Source: Dioscorea cayenensis subsp. rotundata (taxonomy: Eukaryota; Streptophyta; Magnoliopsida; Dioscoreales; Dioscoreaceae). From it: DNA of 64,000 nt. This document shows, piece after piece, positions 12,398 to 23,943 of this stretch (positions within the stretch are counted from its first letter, which is position 1; each line of letters begins with the position of its first letter). The notes beneath the pieces are model-generated. The model made no database searches, had not been told where the DNA came from, and was given only the letters and a program-made list of their open reading frames with translations. The translations under genes were made by a program, and so were the position numbers. The DNA is taken from NCBI RefSeq assembly GCF_009730915.1, contig NC_052474.1, forward strand, positions 717,501-781,500, given 5' to 3'.

Positions 12398-13333
12398 CCT
12401 CGGATCTCCCTTAAATTCCTGCCACACAGTGCAATAGATCTATGGTTAGGGTTGCAGCTCGGATCTGGTGCCAAGAATGGCGATTTATTAGGGAGAGATC
12501 GGGAGAGACCTCGGGATCTCGGATCTGGAAGAGATCGCCGGCGTTGAATCGGATTCAGAGTCGTCCAACAGCGAGATCTCGCGATCGTTGGCCGCGCTTC
12601 GCCTCCACCTCTCGCTCTCGTTTCTCAATCAAAGCCCTTTGAAGGAGCGAAGCATTGCCGGAGAGGAGAATGGGGAATTGGGGGGGTGTTATTTCACTTG
12701 TGGTGAGAGAATCACAGCCGTTGATCTTACCAAGCGTGCCATCTCGGTGTTATTTGCCGTCAGATGGACAGCGTGATGTTTTCCGGCTTCGATCGAACAT
12801 TTGGTGGGGCCGCGGCAGCGAGTCTTGATTTGATTTCTAAGAAATCTTTTTATTATTATCTTTAAAACATCAAATATTCGTTATATCACTATAAAATATA
12901 AATTATATGTATATATACATGGATTTTGGGGGATCTTTGCTTGGGGAGATAACATGCTATTAACTAGGCCAACTGTGAGCTTGTATTTAATTTTGAGAAT
13001 GTAAAATTCTTTTTTTTTTTTTATGGCATCCTAATTGATATGGAAAACAACCGTCCAACTTACTCAAAAGTGGTTGCCCCTTAAAAAATCAACATCTTCA
13101 ATTAATTGGCTTAAGACAACAAAATACACACCTTGAAAAATCTATTTAATAGGAGATGCAATAAACTCTCAACAATCATATGTGTGCTCTAACTATCATA
13201 GTTAAAGCAATCATGTGGCAAATTTGTCTTACAAAAAATGAATGCGTGTTCAATTGCATTTTATTGTTTCAATCATTTGAAAAATCAATCATATGTTTTT
13301 CTTTTGGTTGTCTACAACCCCTTGTGCTAAAAG
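12398..13333. other. promoter/5' UTR of coatomer alpha and spacer
   Basis: The first about 300 bases (to roughly 12,700) are GC-richer, CT/GA-biased and unmasked by any coding frame, as expected of the 5' UTR of a housekeeping gene. A GGTTAGGGTTG stretch near 12,445 resembles a telo-box on the minus strand. Beyond about 12,830 the sequence becomes AT-rich and shows nothing I can name. Confidence 0.45.
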
Positions 13334-13596
13334 ATTGGAGTTAGCAGCCAATGACCTTCGGGTCTATTAGTACACGGGTCGCCGATAGAGCTCTCACCGA
13401 GTGGTGAGAGTTCGATTCTCGGCTGAGGGCACATTTCTGGGAGTTGTGAATAGTAGTTGTGTACGGGTGGTTTCAGCGCCCACGTGAGCGCGGCCCCGTC
13501 CCCATTTGTTCCACCGAGGCTTGTGCACGTCCCTGGGTCTCTAGTGGGTTCGCCCCGCTCCTCTTTCCTAAAAAAAAAAAAAAATTGGAGTTAGCA
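13334..13596 (+). mobile_element. tRNA-derived SINE with 13-bp target-site duplication
   Basis: The body (13347-13583, 237 bp) starts with a tRNA-like head. This has an A-box-like TAGTACACGGGT and a clear B box, GAGTTCGATTCTC, and the element ends in a poly(A) tail of about 15. It is flanked by perfect direct repeats ATTGGAGTTAGCA at 13334-13346 and 13584-13596. An internal Pol III promoter, A tail and target duplication together define a plant SINE. The near-perfect duplication implies a fairly recent insertion. The source tRNA and the SINE family are not identified. Confidence 0.9.
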
Positions 13597-13912
13597 ACTA
13601 AATCAAAAAAAAGAAACATTTAGTTCACAACGCCTTCCACACTAGAGGAGGATCACAACCTTAATTCACAAGTGTCAAATGTGTCTGTCGGCATGTAGGT
13701 CAAGACTTTTTAGTTTCATCTAGACAAGAGAGAACGGCTTGATCTTCAAGAAGAGGGGAAGGAGGGTTTATAAAGGAAAATAGAGTATGATAAAATAAGA
13801 GAAAAAAGTTTTTAAGTTATATCTTGTTTGGAGTTAAGATAAGATAAATGGATGTTATGTAGACCAATGAAATTAATAGGACTTTTATCTTCTAATTGAG
13901 GCGTCACATGAG
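13597..13912. other. spacer between SINE and nested LTRs
   Basis: About 316 bases of AT-rich sequence with no ORF, repeat or RNA gene that I can support. Confidence 0.4.
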
Positions 13913-16900
13913 CTGGCTGTAAGGGTTTCACCTTATGCGCTCGGCGGTGGACGGATCCATGCCGAGGGAGGATGACCGATGAAGCCAAGATAGGTCAAAA
14001 TCCGAGTCCAAATGAGGCACTAGTCGTCCGGTGGCCTATGTGCGGGCAATGGCCGCACATGATCGGGGATCCCAACCGGGAGTGCCGAGTGAGGGGTGCG
14101 CAGGCGCGGTACCGCGCAACACCGAGTGCTCACTAGGCAACGTGCGGGGTGAGATGCGCGTGGTAATGGGATCATGACCGAGGAACCGGGATAGATAATA
14201 TTTGGCTAAGTATGGGCCAAAAGGAGCCAGATCCGCGTTAGTATCGGCAGTACGGTCGATATGGACTTGTACGGTCGGTCAGCAGATAGGGCAGGCGGAG
14301 CGGGAGCTCTTAGCCAGCCATGAGCCAACGTGACACGAGGCGCATGGGCGCGCTACCGAGGGTCTTTACCGAGAGGAATGGCCGAGAATCAACAGACTAC
14401 CGATGCGTATCGGCATCCAAGGGCCGATAGGCGCGCACTGCCGGGAGCATGCGGCGCATTGGCCGGGTGATCCGAGACCATTACCGATCAGGTGAACAGT
14501 GCGATGTGCGGCACTGTAGCGCGATCCTGATGGTGGCCGGCTGAGTCTGGGACACTGTAGCACTGTGCTTCTTTGATACTGTAGCACTGTAGCAGTGTGT
14601 TAGTTGTGATAAGATGGTTGAAGCATTCTTGGCCACATGTTAGAAGGGTCGGTTCCCTTCTCTTTGGAGAGTGTTTGGCTATAAATAGCCCGCCTCCTTC
14701 CTCTCATATGGGCAGCTAGAGACTAAGTAAAGGGCTGAGCTTCATTGGGAGAAGAAGCTTGTTCTTTGGGGCTTTGTTCACCTTCATCTCTTGGTGGAGA
14801 TAAGGTCTTGGCTGTGTGTTGTTGGCTTGTGGTGTATCTCGGATCCTTTATGTCACACCCACCCCTTCTACCGAGGTAAATGTGGCACCCATCAGTTAAA
14901 ATTCCCTTTTAGCTGAAACCCGACACTGCTTTTTAAACAAAAGCGGACTCTACAAATCACTAATTTACAATTTTTTTCACCAAGTACGGGGTTCAAATAC
15001 ATAAATACAATAAATATAATTACTCTAATTATGGGTACAACCGCTACAGGTCGTGACACCAATAACAAGAAAGAAAGAAATGAGGGACCCACTACGGGTC
15101 CTGGGATCGAACCCTCGACTCGTTCTAAACCCGATCGGGTAATCTAGGTTCCTCGCCTCCCTGCAGTCTACAAAGACATTCAGGTTGGTCAGTAGTGGCT
15201 TAATAATTCCAAATACTTAAATATAGTGTATATAAAGTATATAAATACCAACTGCTTTAAATAATTTTTCCAACTTTTTCCAAAAATACTAGAATTCTAG
15301 CAAAAATACATTTTTTTAAAGAACTTTTGAAACATAAATTCATCATAAATCAATGTCAAAATAATCGATAATATAAAAACCATCCTCAAATCCGCAGCCT
15401 GAAAAACTCTCCCCGACTTAGCCGCCGTCGCGACTAGGGTTGGGAGTCGCCAAGGTCTTCATAACCTCGACGTTGGCCCACCGGTCCCGTGTGGTGACTC
15501 GGGATCCCGATGTATCATCCAATCGGGGCTCTACGCTCCCACCGATCCGGACAAATCAACACCCGGTCCACCACGCCACCTCTAAAGGGTCGGCCCGTGG
15601 GAACCCACTATCGCGATGAGTCGGGGCCTTAGCCCGCCGTCACCATCCAAAACCAACATGTAGATGCGAGAACAATACAAATCGTATAAATCATATCACA
15701 TGGTCCTTATCCGGGACATTCAGCGATCGATACATGCATAATATCGAGTAAAATCCAAAATACAAAATACCATTCCTATGCCGGGGAATGAAAACCGATC
15801 CCCACAAATATTGTCGGTAAAACATTTTTAATACACGCACATGATTTCACAAATCATTCCAAATCAAAAGCATATATAACCATCCAAAAAAATAAATTCA
15901 TGAACCGAATAATTAAATCACATATACATGTATTTATACTATTCATAAATACGTATAATTATACAAAGCTGATGTATCAATACGATTGTCATGAACATCA
16001 ACGACAAATAAGTTTAAGTATACTTCAACATTATACGTAATCAAACATGATAAAAATGAAATACTTAAACATTTATTTTTCAAAATACTAGCCATTAAAT
16101 AATTATTTCAAAAATAATAATAATTAAACAATTATTTAAAAATAATAGCCACTACCAACTCACCGGTGTCCTTGGGTTCCTTGCTAGACACTGAATTCCC
16201 TCCCAAGACCGAACAACACCTAACAAGAATAATATAATAAAAAAATAAATAACACATTTAAACCCAAAATAAAATACTGATAAACAACGATAGACTCTAT
16301 TGGGCCCACTCACTCCAATCGGTTAAAAACCCGACCTTGCATTATCCAACCGGGCTTTCAATTGCACTTAAACCAACTCAATTTAGGGTAAACACTCGCT
16401 GAATCAATCCGAACAAACCTTAATTCCACTCGAACCAAGCTTAATTGCACTGAACCAAACTCAATTTCACTGAACCAGCTTGAACCAACCCAATTCTTAT
16501 TCAAAAATCCATTGAACCAACTTGGTTCAGCCCAAAACCCTAGCCCAAATCACTGAACCAAACCCAAACCATCTCAACTTGATTTGATCAAGCCCAACTC
16601 AACCAAATCAATTCAACTCAACCAACTCAATTTCAACTTGGTTTGATCCAACCAAATCAACTTGGCTAACTCAACCAATTCCAATCTAACCATCATCATT
16701 AACACCTTAATCATCATCATCACCAATTTAATTAACCAAACCAAACCCTAATCTCGGTGCTACACTAATTGCTACAGTAAACCCGAAAATATCATCCTCC
16801 ATTCAAGCTTGATTTATCATGGATACAAGGTTTTTCAACACAAAAATTATTTCACAACAATTACTTTGTCATCCTCATCAATATACATTCAAATCCATAA

Positions 16901-17831
16901 TCATTTTCATCCAATCCAACCAAAAATACATATTTATACATACATGCATACACTTGCCAAAAAACAATACGAGGAAGCCTTACTAGCCCAAGTCATCCCT
17001 CCCATGAGCTCCCTCCGACGATCTCCAAGTCCCTCTCCTTAAAACCTCAAATTTCTTCCCATTTCTTCATTTTTTAACTCTCGAGTTCTATGTAGAGAAA
17101 TGGTGGAGAAGAAGATGAACAACACTCAAGCTCTAGATTTTTTTCTCCAAATTTAACTTTCAGCCGAAATTTACATTTAGTCCCTCAAAAAAATAATTCC
17201 TTACAAAAACAGTCCCTGAAAAAAACTCATGAATGGTCCCTGAATTACAAAAATAGTATTCTCAAAAGATCCTTTTTAAATTATCCAATGGTCCTTGGAT
17301 TATAGTACAACATTTCAAAAAGATCCCTTCCATCTTACCTTTCAGTCCTTGGATGCCAGAAACATTTTATATCAATCCTTTTTCTATTACTCTTTAACCC
17401 AAAATCTTTTATAAACTTTTATACTTAGGTCCTTGTTATTTCCACTTGGGGTTTCTCAACAAGATTACTCTGTAGAAAATTCTTACTACAACTGTAGTAA
17501 TACCCTGAATATATTTTCCAACAGTTAATCACAGGTTCAGGGTATTACACTTTATATTGAGAGTTTATGTTTTTCTCTCAAGCCTCTTGTCTTGTGCGGT
17601 TTTCTTCGTGTTGCCTTGGTGTGATGTGCGGATGATCAATCCTGGACCCTTCATGATGTCTTTGTGTGTGCTTGCATGTTTACTAGCCTTGCTTGATTGA
17701 TAGGGCATGGTTGCTTGCTAGTTCTTGGGCTGATTTTGGTCCTAGGCATTGAAGGCTGGCTCGGCACCTTGGTGGTGTGACGAGCGCCGCGCGGTGATCG
17801 TCGGTGCGATCGGGAAGGCCGTGACACTGGC
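13913..17831 (+). mobile_element. outer solo LTR (about 1.2 kb), split by a second solo LTR
   Basis: The sequence from 13918 (TGTAAGGG...) to 17826 (...CCGTGACA) has TG...CA ends and is flanked by the 5-bp direct repeat CTGGC at 13913-13917 and 17827-17831. After removing the inserted inner LTR and one copy of its target duplication, it is about 1,205 bp. It is GC-rich, unlike its surroundings. A TATA box (GCTATAAATAGC, about 14680) is followed by a CT/AG-rich leader, as in an LTR promoter. No gag-pol sequence is present, so this is a solo LTR left by recombination between two LTRs. Superfamily is not determined. Confidence 0.85.
14846..17554 (+). mobile_element. inner solo LTR, 2.7 kb, probably Ty3/gypsy
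   Basis: The body 14851-17549 (2,699 bp) begins TGTCACACCC and ends GGTATTACA. It is flanked by 5-bp direct repeats CTTTA at 14846-14850 and 17550-17554. It lies inside the outer LTR, whose sequence resumes across the site. The length and the TGT(C/A)ACACCC-type start are typical of long chromovirus (Tekay/Del-like) LTRs; that lineage call is inference. There are no internal coding domains. At 16,360-16,700 it contains a degenerate array of CCAA/TTGG words (AACCAACTCAA-like). The direction of transcription is not established; strand is given by the terminal TG...CA only. Confidence 0.85.
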
Positions 17832-17840
17832 CAACATGAG

Positions 17841-19000
17841 TAATTTTAAAAGACAAAGTAACTTTTGAAAGCATTAACTATTTTACTCCAAACTATTCTC
17901 TTCCTCTTTTACTTACCCGTATGGCTAACTCCTTTGATTCCAATATTCCTTAATCACCATGGAAGAAGTTCATTAATTACAGGTTAATGATATTCAAACA
18001 TACTAGTTCATTAATTCTCATTATTGATTATTTTTTCTTAACAAATTACAGGTTGCTAATGTTTATAAAAAGTCAAATGCATAGCTAAATCTTGCAAAAT
18101 TGAGTGACAACAAAGCTCCATTTCTCTTGATTCAATGACAACAAAAGCTCCAGAACAAACTAAGTATTCAAACTAGGAATTGAGAAGATACATGAAAAAA
18201 AATGAAAAACATATAAATAGAGGTGGAGTTTCGACAATGTTCCAATAAAGTATCCACAAATTGACGTTTTTCGGTGAAGTTCCGGCAAAGATCCGGCTGT
18301 TGAAGAGTGTGTTAATAATGTGTATCGTGGATTACCATGGTTGGTTGGCTATAGAATTCATCAACTTTTATAAAAGAACATTGATGTAATTATTTAGAAA
18401 GATTGAGGGCATTTTCATCCAATAAAAATTTAAAACCTTCTCAACCCCTCAATTTCAATTTAGAGGGTTGAGAAATGAGAGTTAAATGAAGGGTTGAGAA
18501 CCCCCCATTTAACCTTCTCATACGATACTCTCCATTTAACTTTCTCATACGATACTCTCCATTTAACTCTAACAACCTTACCTTTCAATACTCTTCAAAA
18601 CCCCCTCATTGTGGTTTGCCTTTTTATCAATTTAAAATTTGTGATTTGAGTTGTAATACTTTACTATTATGTAATCTTATTTGTAAAAAAAATGTCAAAA
18701 AAATATTTAACTTTGTTGATTTAAATCTGCATTTATTTTTTTTGCCTTATTTACATTATTAAAACGAGTGCTAATTAAAAACCATTCAATTCTACCTCTA
18801 ATTATAACTTGAATGATTTTTAAACACTATACAAATATTTTAGTAAAATAAATAATGGCAAAAGGTAATTTTATGTTAAGTTAACAGAGTTAAGTGTTTT
18901 GACTTTTTTTGTTTTTTTTAAACAGTTTAAATTACAGGGTATTAAAGTGTTACAATTAAAACCTTAGTATATTTAATTTTAATATATATTTTTTATTTAA
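17841..19000. other. AT-rich spacer with a small tandem and inverted repeat
   Basis: No gene seen. Around 18,460-18,570, words TTCTCATACGATACTCTCCATTTAAC are repeated in tandem in variant form. The nearby GGGTTGAGAA and TTCTCAACCC are inverted copies that could form a stem, so a small MITE-like relic is possible. Nothing else could be supported. Confidence 0.35.
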
Positions 19001-19142
19001 TAATATTCTGTGGATTCTAACGGCTATCTTCGCAATGCTCGTCCCGCTCATCATCGATTCATCGCGCACTCCTCCCACGAAAGACGAAGATTGAGACCAA
19101 GCATGGCGACAATGCGCGTGCTGATGGAGAATAGAGATAGTG

Positions 19143-19181
<39 letters not shown>

Positions 19182-20572
19182 TTTCTCTTTTTGGTGATCG
19201 ACAATAGAGATAATGACTTCTTTCCCTACTTCTTCTCTCCTTTCTCGCTTTGTCTCTTTGAATTACTTGAGCTGATCCTTTGTGATCTGGGTTTTTTCAG
19301 TTGATCCATTGTGATTTTTCGCTTCGGGTGAGAGGAAGAGTTCAGATCTCTGGTGATCTTGAATTTTTGATGTTATATTGTTTTTTTCTTGAAAACTAAT
19401 GATTAAACTGGGAATTCATGGTTGCTTGAAATGGGTTTTGTGTTTTCTTTTAGTATCGCAGAGTTCTTGCTGACGAGCTCATGGAATCTGGAAGGGGTTT
19501 TCTCTGTGAGTATAACAAACATCACTCCATGAATTTGTATATGATTTTTATGGTCTTGTTGAGATAGATTCTTCAATGTTGCGGATTTCTTGAAGTTAGA
19601 AACCCCCATTCATATTTGTGGGGTTCTTATGATGTAATATGAAGTTTTTCTGATCTAAAGGTTTACCAACAAAATTTTTCTGGTTATTTTAACAAGATTT
19701 GTTGATTGCTTTTAATTTGGTTTTGAGATACATATATTTTATGGTTTTCTTCTGATGAGTATTGCTATCGTCCCTCTATCAATTTACATATGATTTTCTT
19801 GAGGTTCTTTGTCTAGAAATCCCCATTTGAATGTTGATTTACTGTTGCGTGCTGAATGTTTTTTGGATCTTCCTGATTGTTTTCTGGAAATCAGGAATGG
19901 GTCATATACTGTGAGGTTCTTGGTTTTGACAACCATCTGGGGACTCTTGGAACCTGGGAAGGGTTCATAGGTTCTTGAGATATAGTGTGGAATGTTTCGA
20001 TAGAAAGTTCTATAGAAGAAATATTTTGATTCTTCAACATTGTTTGGGTGTTTCTGATTACGTTTTATTTGGGTTTGAGATTGAGGTCTTTTTGTATTAT
20101 CATGGTTTTCTTCAGGTAAGTATTGAAATCACCCCTCCACAAATTCATATATGTTTTTTATGTTTTTTTATTTTTTATTTTAGTGCATTGTTAAAGGTCA
20201 CATCCTTACTGCATATGTTGTTTGTAGTATTCTTTATCAAATATAAGCTCCTGTGCATATTTGAGAACGGTTATGATGATTTTGAAGGATGCCTTATCTC
20301 ATGTAAGATGTCATCACATGATATATTTTTGGAAATCTTCTTGACCATATATTCTCTGCTTTTGTGCATAATGTGATTATTGAGTCAATTGTCCTTAAAA
20401 ATTAATGATTGTCACTAGCAACATGCTTCTGCAGCATATAGATCAAACAATTTCACTAGTTATTTTGCCTTTCTTGCATGTTTATTGAAGAGCCAAAATA
20501 GCACAAATAGTGCTTCTTGGCTTCTTGTTTGATGACTTGATCAACTATGGCTATGTCATCTTCCTTTTGTTC

Positions 20573-20790
20573 AGGATTGAGTCCCAACATCTCACTCATT
20601 GGGGAACTGTCTCATCTACTTTCATTGGTGCTTTTATGTATCTCTGAGCAAGCAAATTTCAATGTGACTATCTCTTTTTCTTTTGTTCTGGATTGAGGCC
20701 TAACATCACTCATGGAGGGAAATTGTCTAATCTACTTTCATGTGTACTAGTATTTATCTCTGAGCAATCAAATTTCATTGTGAATTCATG
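20573..20790. repeat. local tandem duplication, about 115-bp unit
   Basis: Two diverged copies lie side by side. Copy 1 is about 20573-20670 (GATTGAGTCCCAACATC ... GAGCAAGCAAATTTCA). Copy 2 is about 20690-20780 (GATTGAGGCCTAACATC ... GAGCAATCAAATTTCA). Recognisable by eye across nearly the whole unit. Confidence 0.75.
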
Positions 20791-21329
20791 TCATGTTGCT
20801 CAATGACTTAACAGATTCCATTTACTTCCACCAAGATGCTATCATTATCACCTTGGCAGCCTTCATAAGTGCACCAAGAAAGAGATGGTGCCATAGATCT
20901 TATTTCAACTTACAAGAGTATGCCTCTTGAGTGAATTGCTTTATATAACCTGGCACACTAGTTAATCTTTTCATAGGCATTTAATGACTGATTTATGTTG
21001 GTTGTGAAAAGACATTTCCATGTGAAGCAGTATCTCCAATGAGCTTGCAGTTTATGTTTTGTGCTGTCATGTTGGTCTTAAATATGGTGGCACACTTTGT
21101 AAAACTTTTGATTAATAACTGATGTGTGCTTAATTTTGGTCATTTTTAATCCTTTTTTCAAATTGACTTTGTAGTGCTTTAAGTATAAACTACTGGAAGC
21201 CATTTCCCCTTGTCATTCAATTCCAGTAAAGATTGATCTTATTGCATCATATCATGTGTGGCACTGCCATTTGGTCGTTGTATGGACAAGAATTTACAGG
21301 TTTATGTTATTGATGCTTTTCAAAAATTT

Positions 21330-22010
21330 TCATTCTTGAAGTAAGCATTTAGGAAATACATGACTGCAATCTGACTCTGCAGATAATGGTCCGATGGCAA
21401 TTGATACTGGAAGGCGCCATATGAAGCTTCAATGATGTTATTGTATGTATTCTCTTTATCCTAGCATCTATCTGACTATCTTGTACAAAAGGTTGATTCA
21501 GTTGGGTTTCTTCATGCAGCCCAACAGTTTGTGCCCTTTTGTTACATATCAAACATGCTTGTTGTCTTGGGACCAATAAAGTGTGGAGGCATTTTTTTTT
21601 TTAAATAACTTTACAGTTATGCTATAGTTTTAAAGATATCTTCATTTAGTGACTGCTAACATGATGGTGAATTCATGTGCACATACAATATGCACCAAAC
21701 CTGTTGGGCACTATACCTGACAAGATTTCACAGGTTTATGTTATTGATACTTTTTAAAAATCATACATTCTTGAAGTGAGCATTTAGAAAATGCCTGACT
21801 GGGATTGAATCTGCAGATAATGGTTCAATGCCAAGTGATTCTGGAAAGCATCTTCATTGTGAAAATGATTTTATTGTATGTACTTTAACCTAGCATCTAT
21901 CCGACTATATTCTACAAAAGGTTGTTTTAGCTGGTTTTCTCATGCAGCCCGACATTTCATGCCCTTTTGAAGCACATTAAACATGATTGCATGTGCGAAG
22001 GCATTTTTTC
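21330..22010 (+). repeat. tandem segmental duplication carrying an exon-like segment
   Basis: About 250 bp at 21330-21590 recurs at about 21765-21990 with a spacing of about 434 bp. Shared blocks include GAAGTRAGCATTTAGRAAAT, CTGCAGATAATGGT, TTATTGTATGTA and CTACAAAAGGTTG. Both copies keep an AG acceptor and a GTATGT donor around a 59-60-nt segment. Confidence 0.75.
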
Positions 22011-23756
22011 CTTAATTTTATAGTTTATGTTATATTTTTTTAAGATTGTATTCATTTAGTGACTGGAAACATTTTTCAACAAAATTTTCAAACTGTCCGG
22101 TTCATTGCATGCTAATTCTAATCATTGTCATGCATTCTGTCCTGGAGTAGGAAGAGCGCTTATCTTTTACTAGTTTGCATGATAGTTATTCTTCCACAAA
22201 TTGGTTGTTATATTCCTCCTCAATTTACCTCTCTGAGGATGGTTGATAGGACCTTGGTCAGCATGGGACAATTTTGAGAACAACTCTGGCTACACACGCT
22301 GTCTTGAAGCTTTATTTCCATTTCTCGTGAAGTTTTTTTTTGTCTTTTTTTCAATTCATTATAGCTGATTTTTATTGCAGCACTGCTTGCTACTTCCTGT
22401 AGTTTTAATAATAGAGAGATACTTTATAGTAAATAGTTCTTACGATTAAGGTTGAGCAAGGTTATAAATCCAAATTATAGAGCTGCCTTTTCCTCTCATA
22501 TCAAGTTATTGGAAAACTTTTTGTGTGAGGTACAAATTAGTCCTCACCGTTAGTTGCCATTAAAAACGTACTTTGTCATTACCTGTCCATTTTAACTAAT
22601 GTTTTTCTCCTTCGCCAATGCACTAGAGGGTATCATGATGAAATGCCACATCCTTTTGGTGACATGGTGAGCAATAGAGTTCTTTCTATGATCACTTTTT
22701 GAAATTGAGTTGGATTGACAAAATATTAGTTTTTCTGATACTGAAAAGCCAATGATTTCTATCAACGTGAACATATCTGGGTAGTTTAAGAATCAAAATG
22801 GACATATTTGTGTCGTTTAGGCATGAAAATGAAAATTTTTATGTTCCGCAAACAAAATGAACTTTTGTGTATAACTCATTGACCAATTGTGGACTTTCAC
22901 CTTGATATTGTAACACATGAAAAGGTGTATAATTCATATTGTAAAGGGCTTCCACTCATTATTTTATGTTTCACTTTTTGACAAAAATGAGAGGAACTGC
23001 TTTCCTCACACGAAATATGTTCCTCAGGTATCATCTCTAGCTTATTATACATTACAAAGTTCACTAAAAATATTATAATTGGTGTGAACATTTTGTCTAA
23101 TATTCTTTGCCTTTGAACTTGGAGTCTGATATTATTTGATGAACTGGTAAGAGCAGCTACTTCATCTAATGGACTTTCAATTGCTGACCTGTACATATGA
23201 AGCACAAGTCTCAAGTAAAATTTAGACAACACTATACTGGAATTTTCTTTGGAAATTAAATGACTTAATTATTGCAGGTCCAATTAAGAAATGTTCAAAA
23301 GGATTCTCCTTTCTTCTTTTTCAAGACACTTTTGATTTGGAAATTTGGTGTTATTGTTGGTATTGGAAGGTCTATTGCACACTAGTAATTACCTTTGTGG
23401 ATCCTTATTGACTCATGGGTTCACCTATAGCATAGATTCTTACTTTTGATGGTTTATCTTATGGCCGATCTTCAGACATCTTCATTGAATTAAATTGCCT
23501 TTTCTGGATACTTCTTGCTATGAAGGTTAGATAGGCCTTCAGAAGAAAATGGGTTACCTCTGAGGATGGACTTTTATATGCAAATCTTGGGAATTTGCTT
23601 TCTTCATTTTAATTAAATTACCTTTCAGGATCTTTCTGGGCTCAAAGGTTTGATTCACCTTTAGGAGAGAGCTTAATGTTGAAAATGAACTTATTTATTT
23701 TCGCAACTTTGTTATGCTGTGCTTTCCTTGAATTTTATATATATATGTATATATAT

Positions 23757-23814
23757 CTTCTTCTTCTTCTTCTTCTTCTTCTTCTTCTTCTTCTTCTTCT
23801 TCTTCTTCTTCTTC
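23757..23814. repeat. (CTT)n microsatellite, about 58 bp
   Basis: Uninterrupted CTT repeats preceded by a TATATATGTATATATAT tract. On the plus strand it sits just upstream of a CTGCAG acceptor-like site and would act as a polypyrimidine tract if that exon is real. Confidence 0.9.
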
Positions 23815-23943
23815 CTTTATGTATTTATTTATTTATTTTAATTTAGGGTTTGTTTTCAACCTGCAGGCATGCCATATTCGTTGCACACACAGAAGAAGGC
23901 CTAGCTGAAGAAGTTAATTTGAGAAATAACTGCTAGACTTTAA

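Larger units (their letters stand above)
19103..23943 (+). other. unidentified transcription-unit-like region with exon-like segments
   Basis: No protein family is recognised. Short segments with good splice borders occur in order on the plus strand: 19454-19505 (TTTTAG/...TCTCT/GTGAGT, reading YRRVLADELMESGRGFL), 21383-21442 and 21817-21875 (a duplicated pair, both CTGCAG/ATAATGG...ATT/GTATGT), 22627-22666 (CACTAG/...GACATG/GTGAGC) and 23867-23943 (CTGCAG/...). They do not join into one long frame, and the first of the paired copies contains a stop. This could be a rapidly evolving gene, a long non-coding RNA or a decayed gene. A CT microsatellite (19147-19175) and a 58-nt CTT microsatellite (23757-23814) lie within it. 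Confidence 0.25.

Noticed and set aside
13347-13440. Possible functional tRNA gene
   Set aside because: It lacks a full cloverleaf, continues into a SINE body with an A tail and is bounded by target duplications.
13906-17840. ACATGAG repeats as a 7-bp target duplication of the outer element
   Set aside because: They do not abut canonical ends; CTGGC directly flanks TG...CA termini and explains the element better. The ACATGAG match is probably chance.
19975-20376. 133-codon plus-strand ORF
   Set aside because: Phe/Leu/Ile-rich translation of T-rich sequence, spanning a likely splice donor; no family resemblance.
23757-23814. CTT array as a functional satellite or centromeric repeat
   Set aside because: It is a short simple microsatellite like several others in the window.
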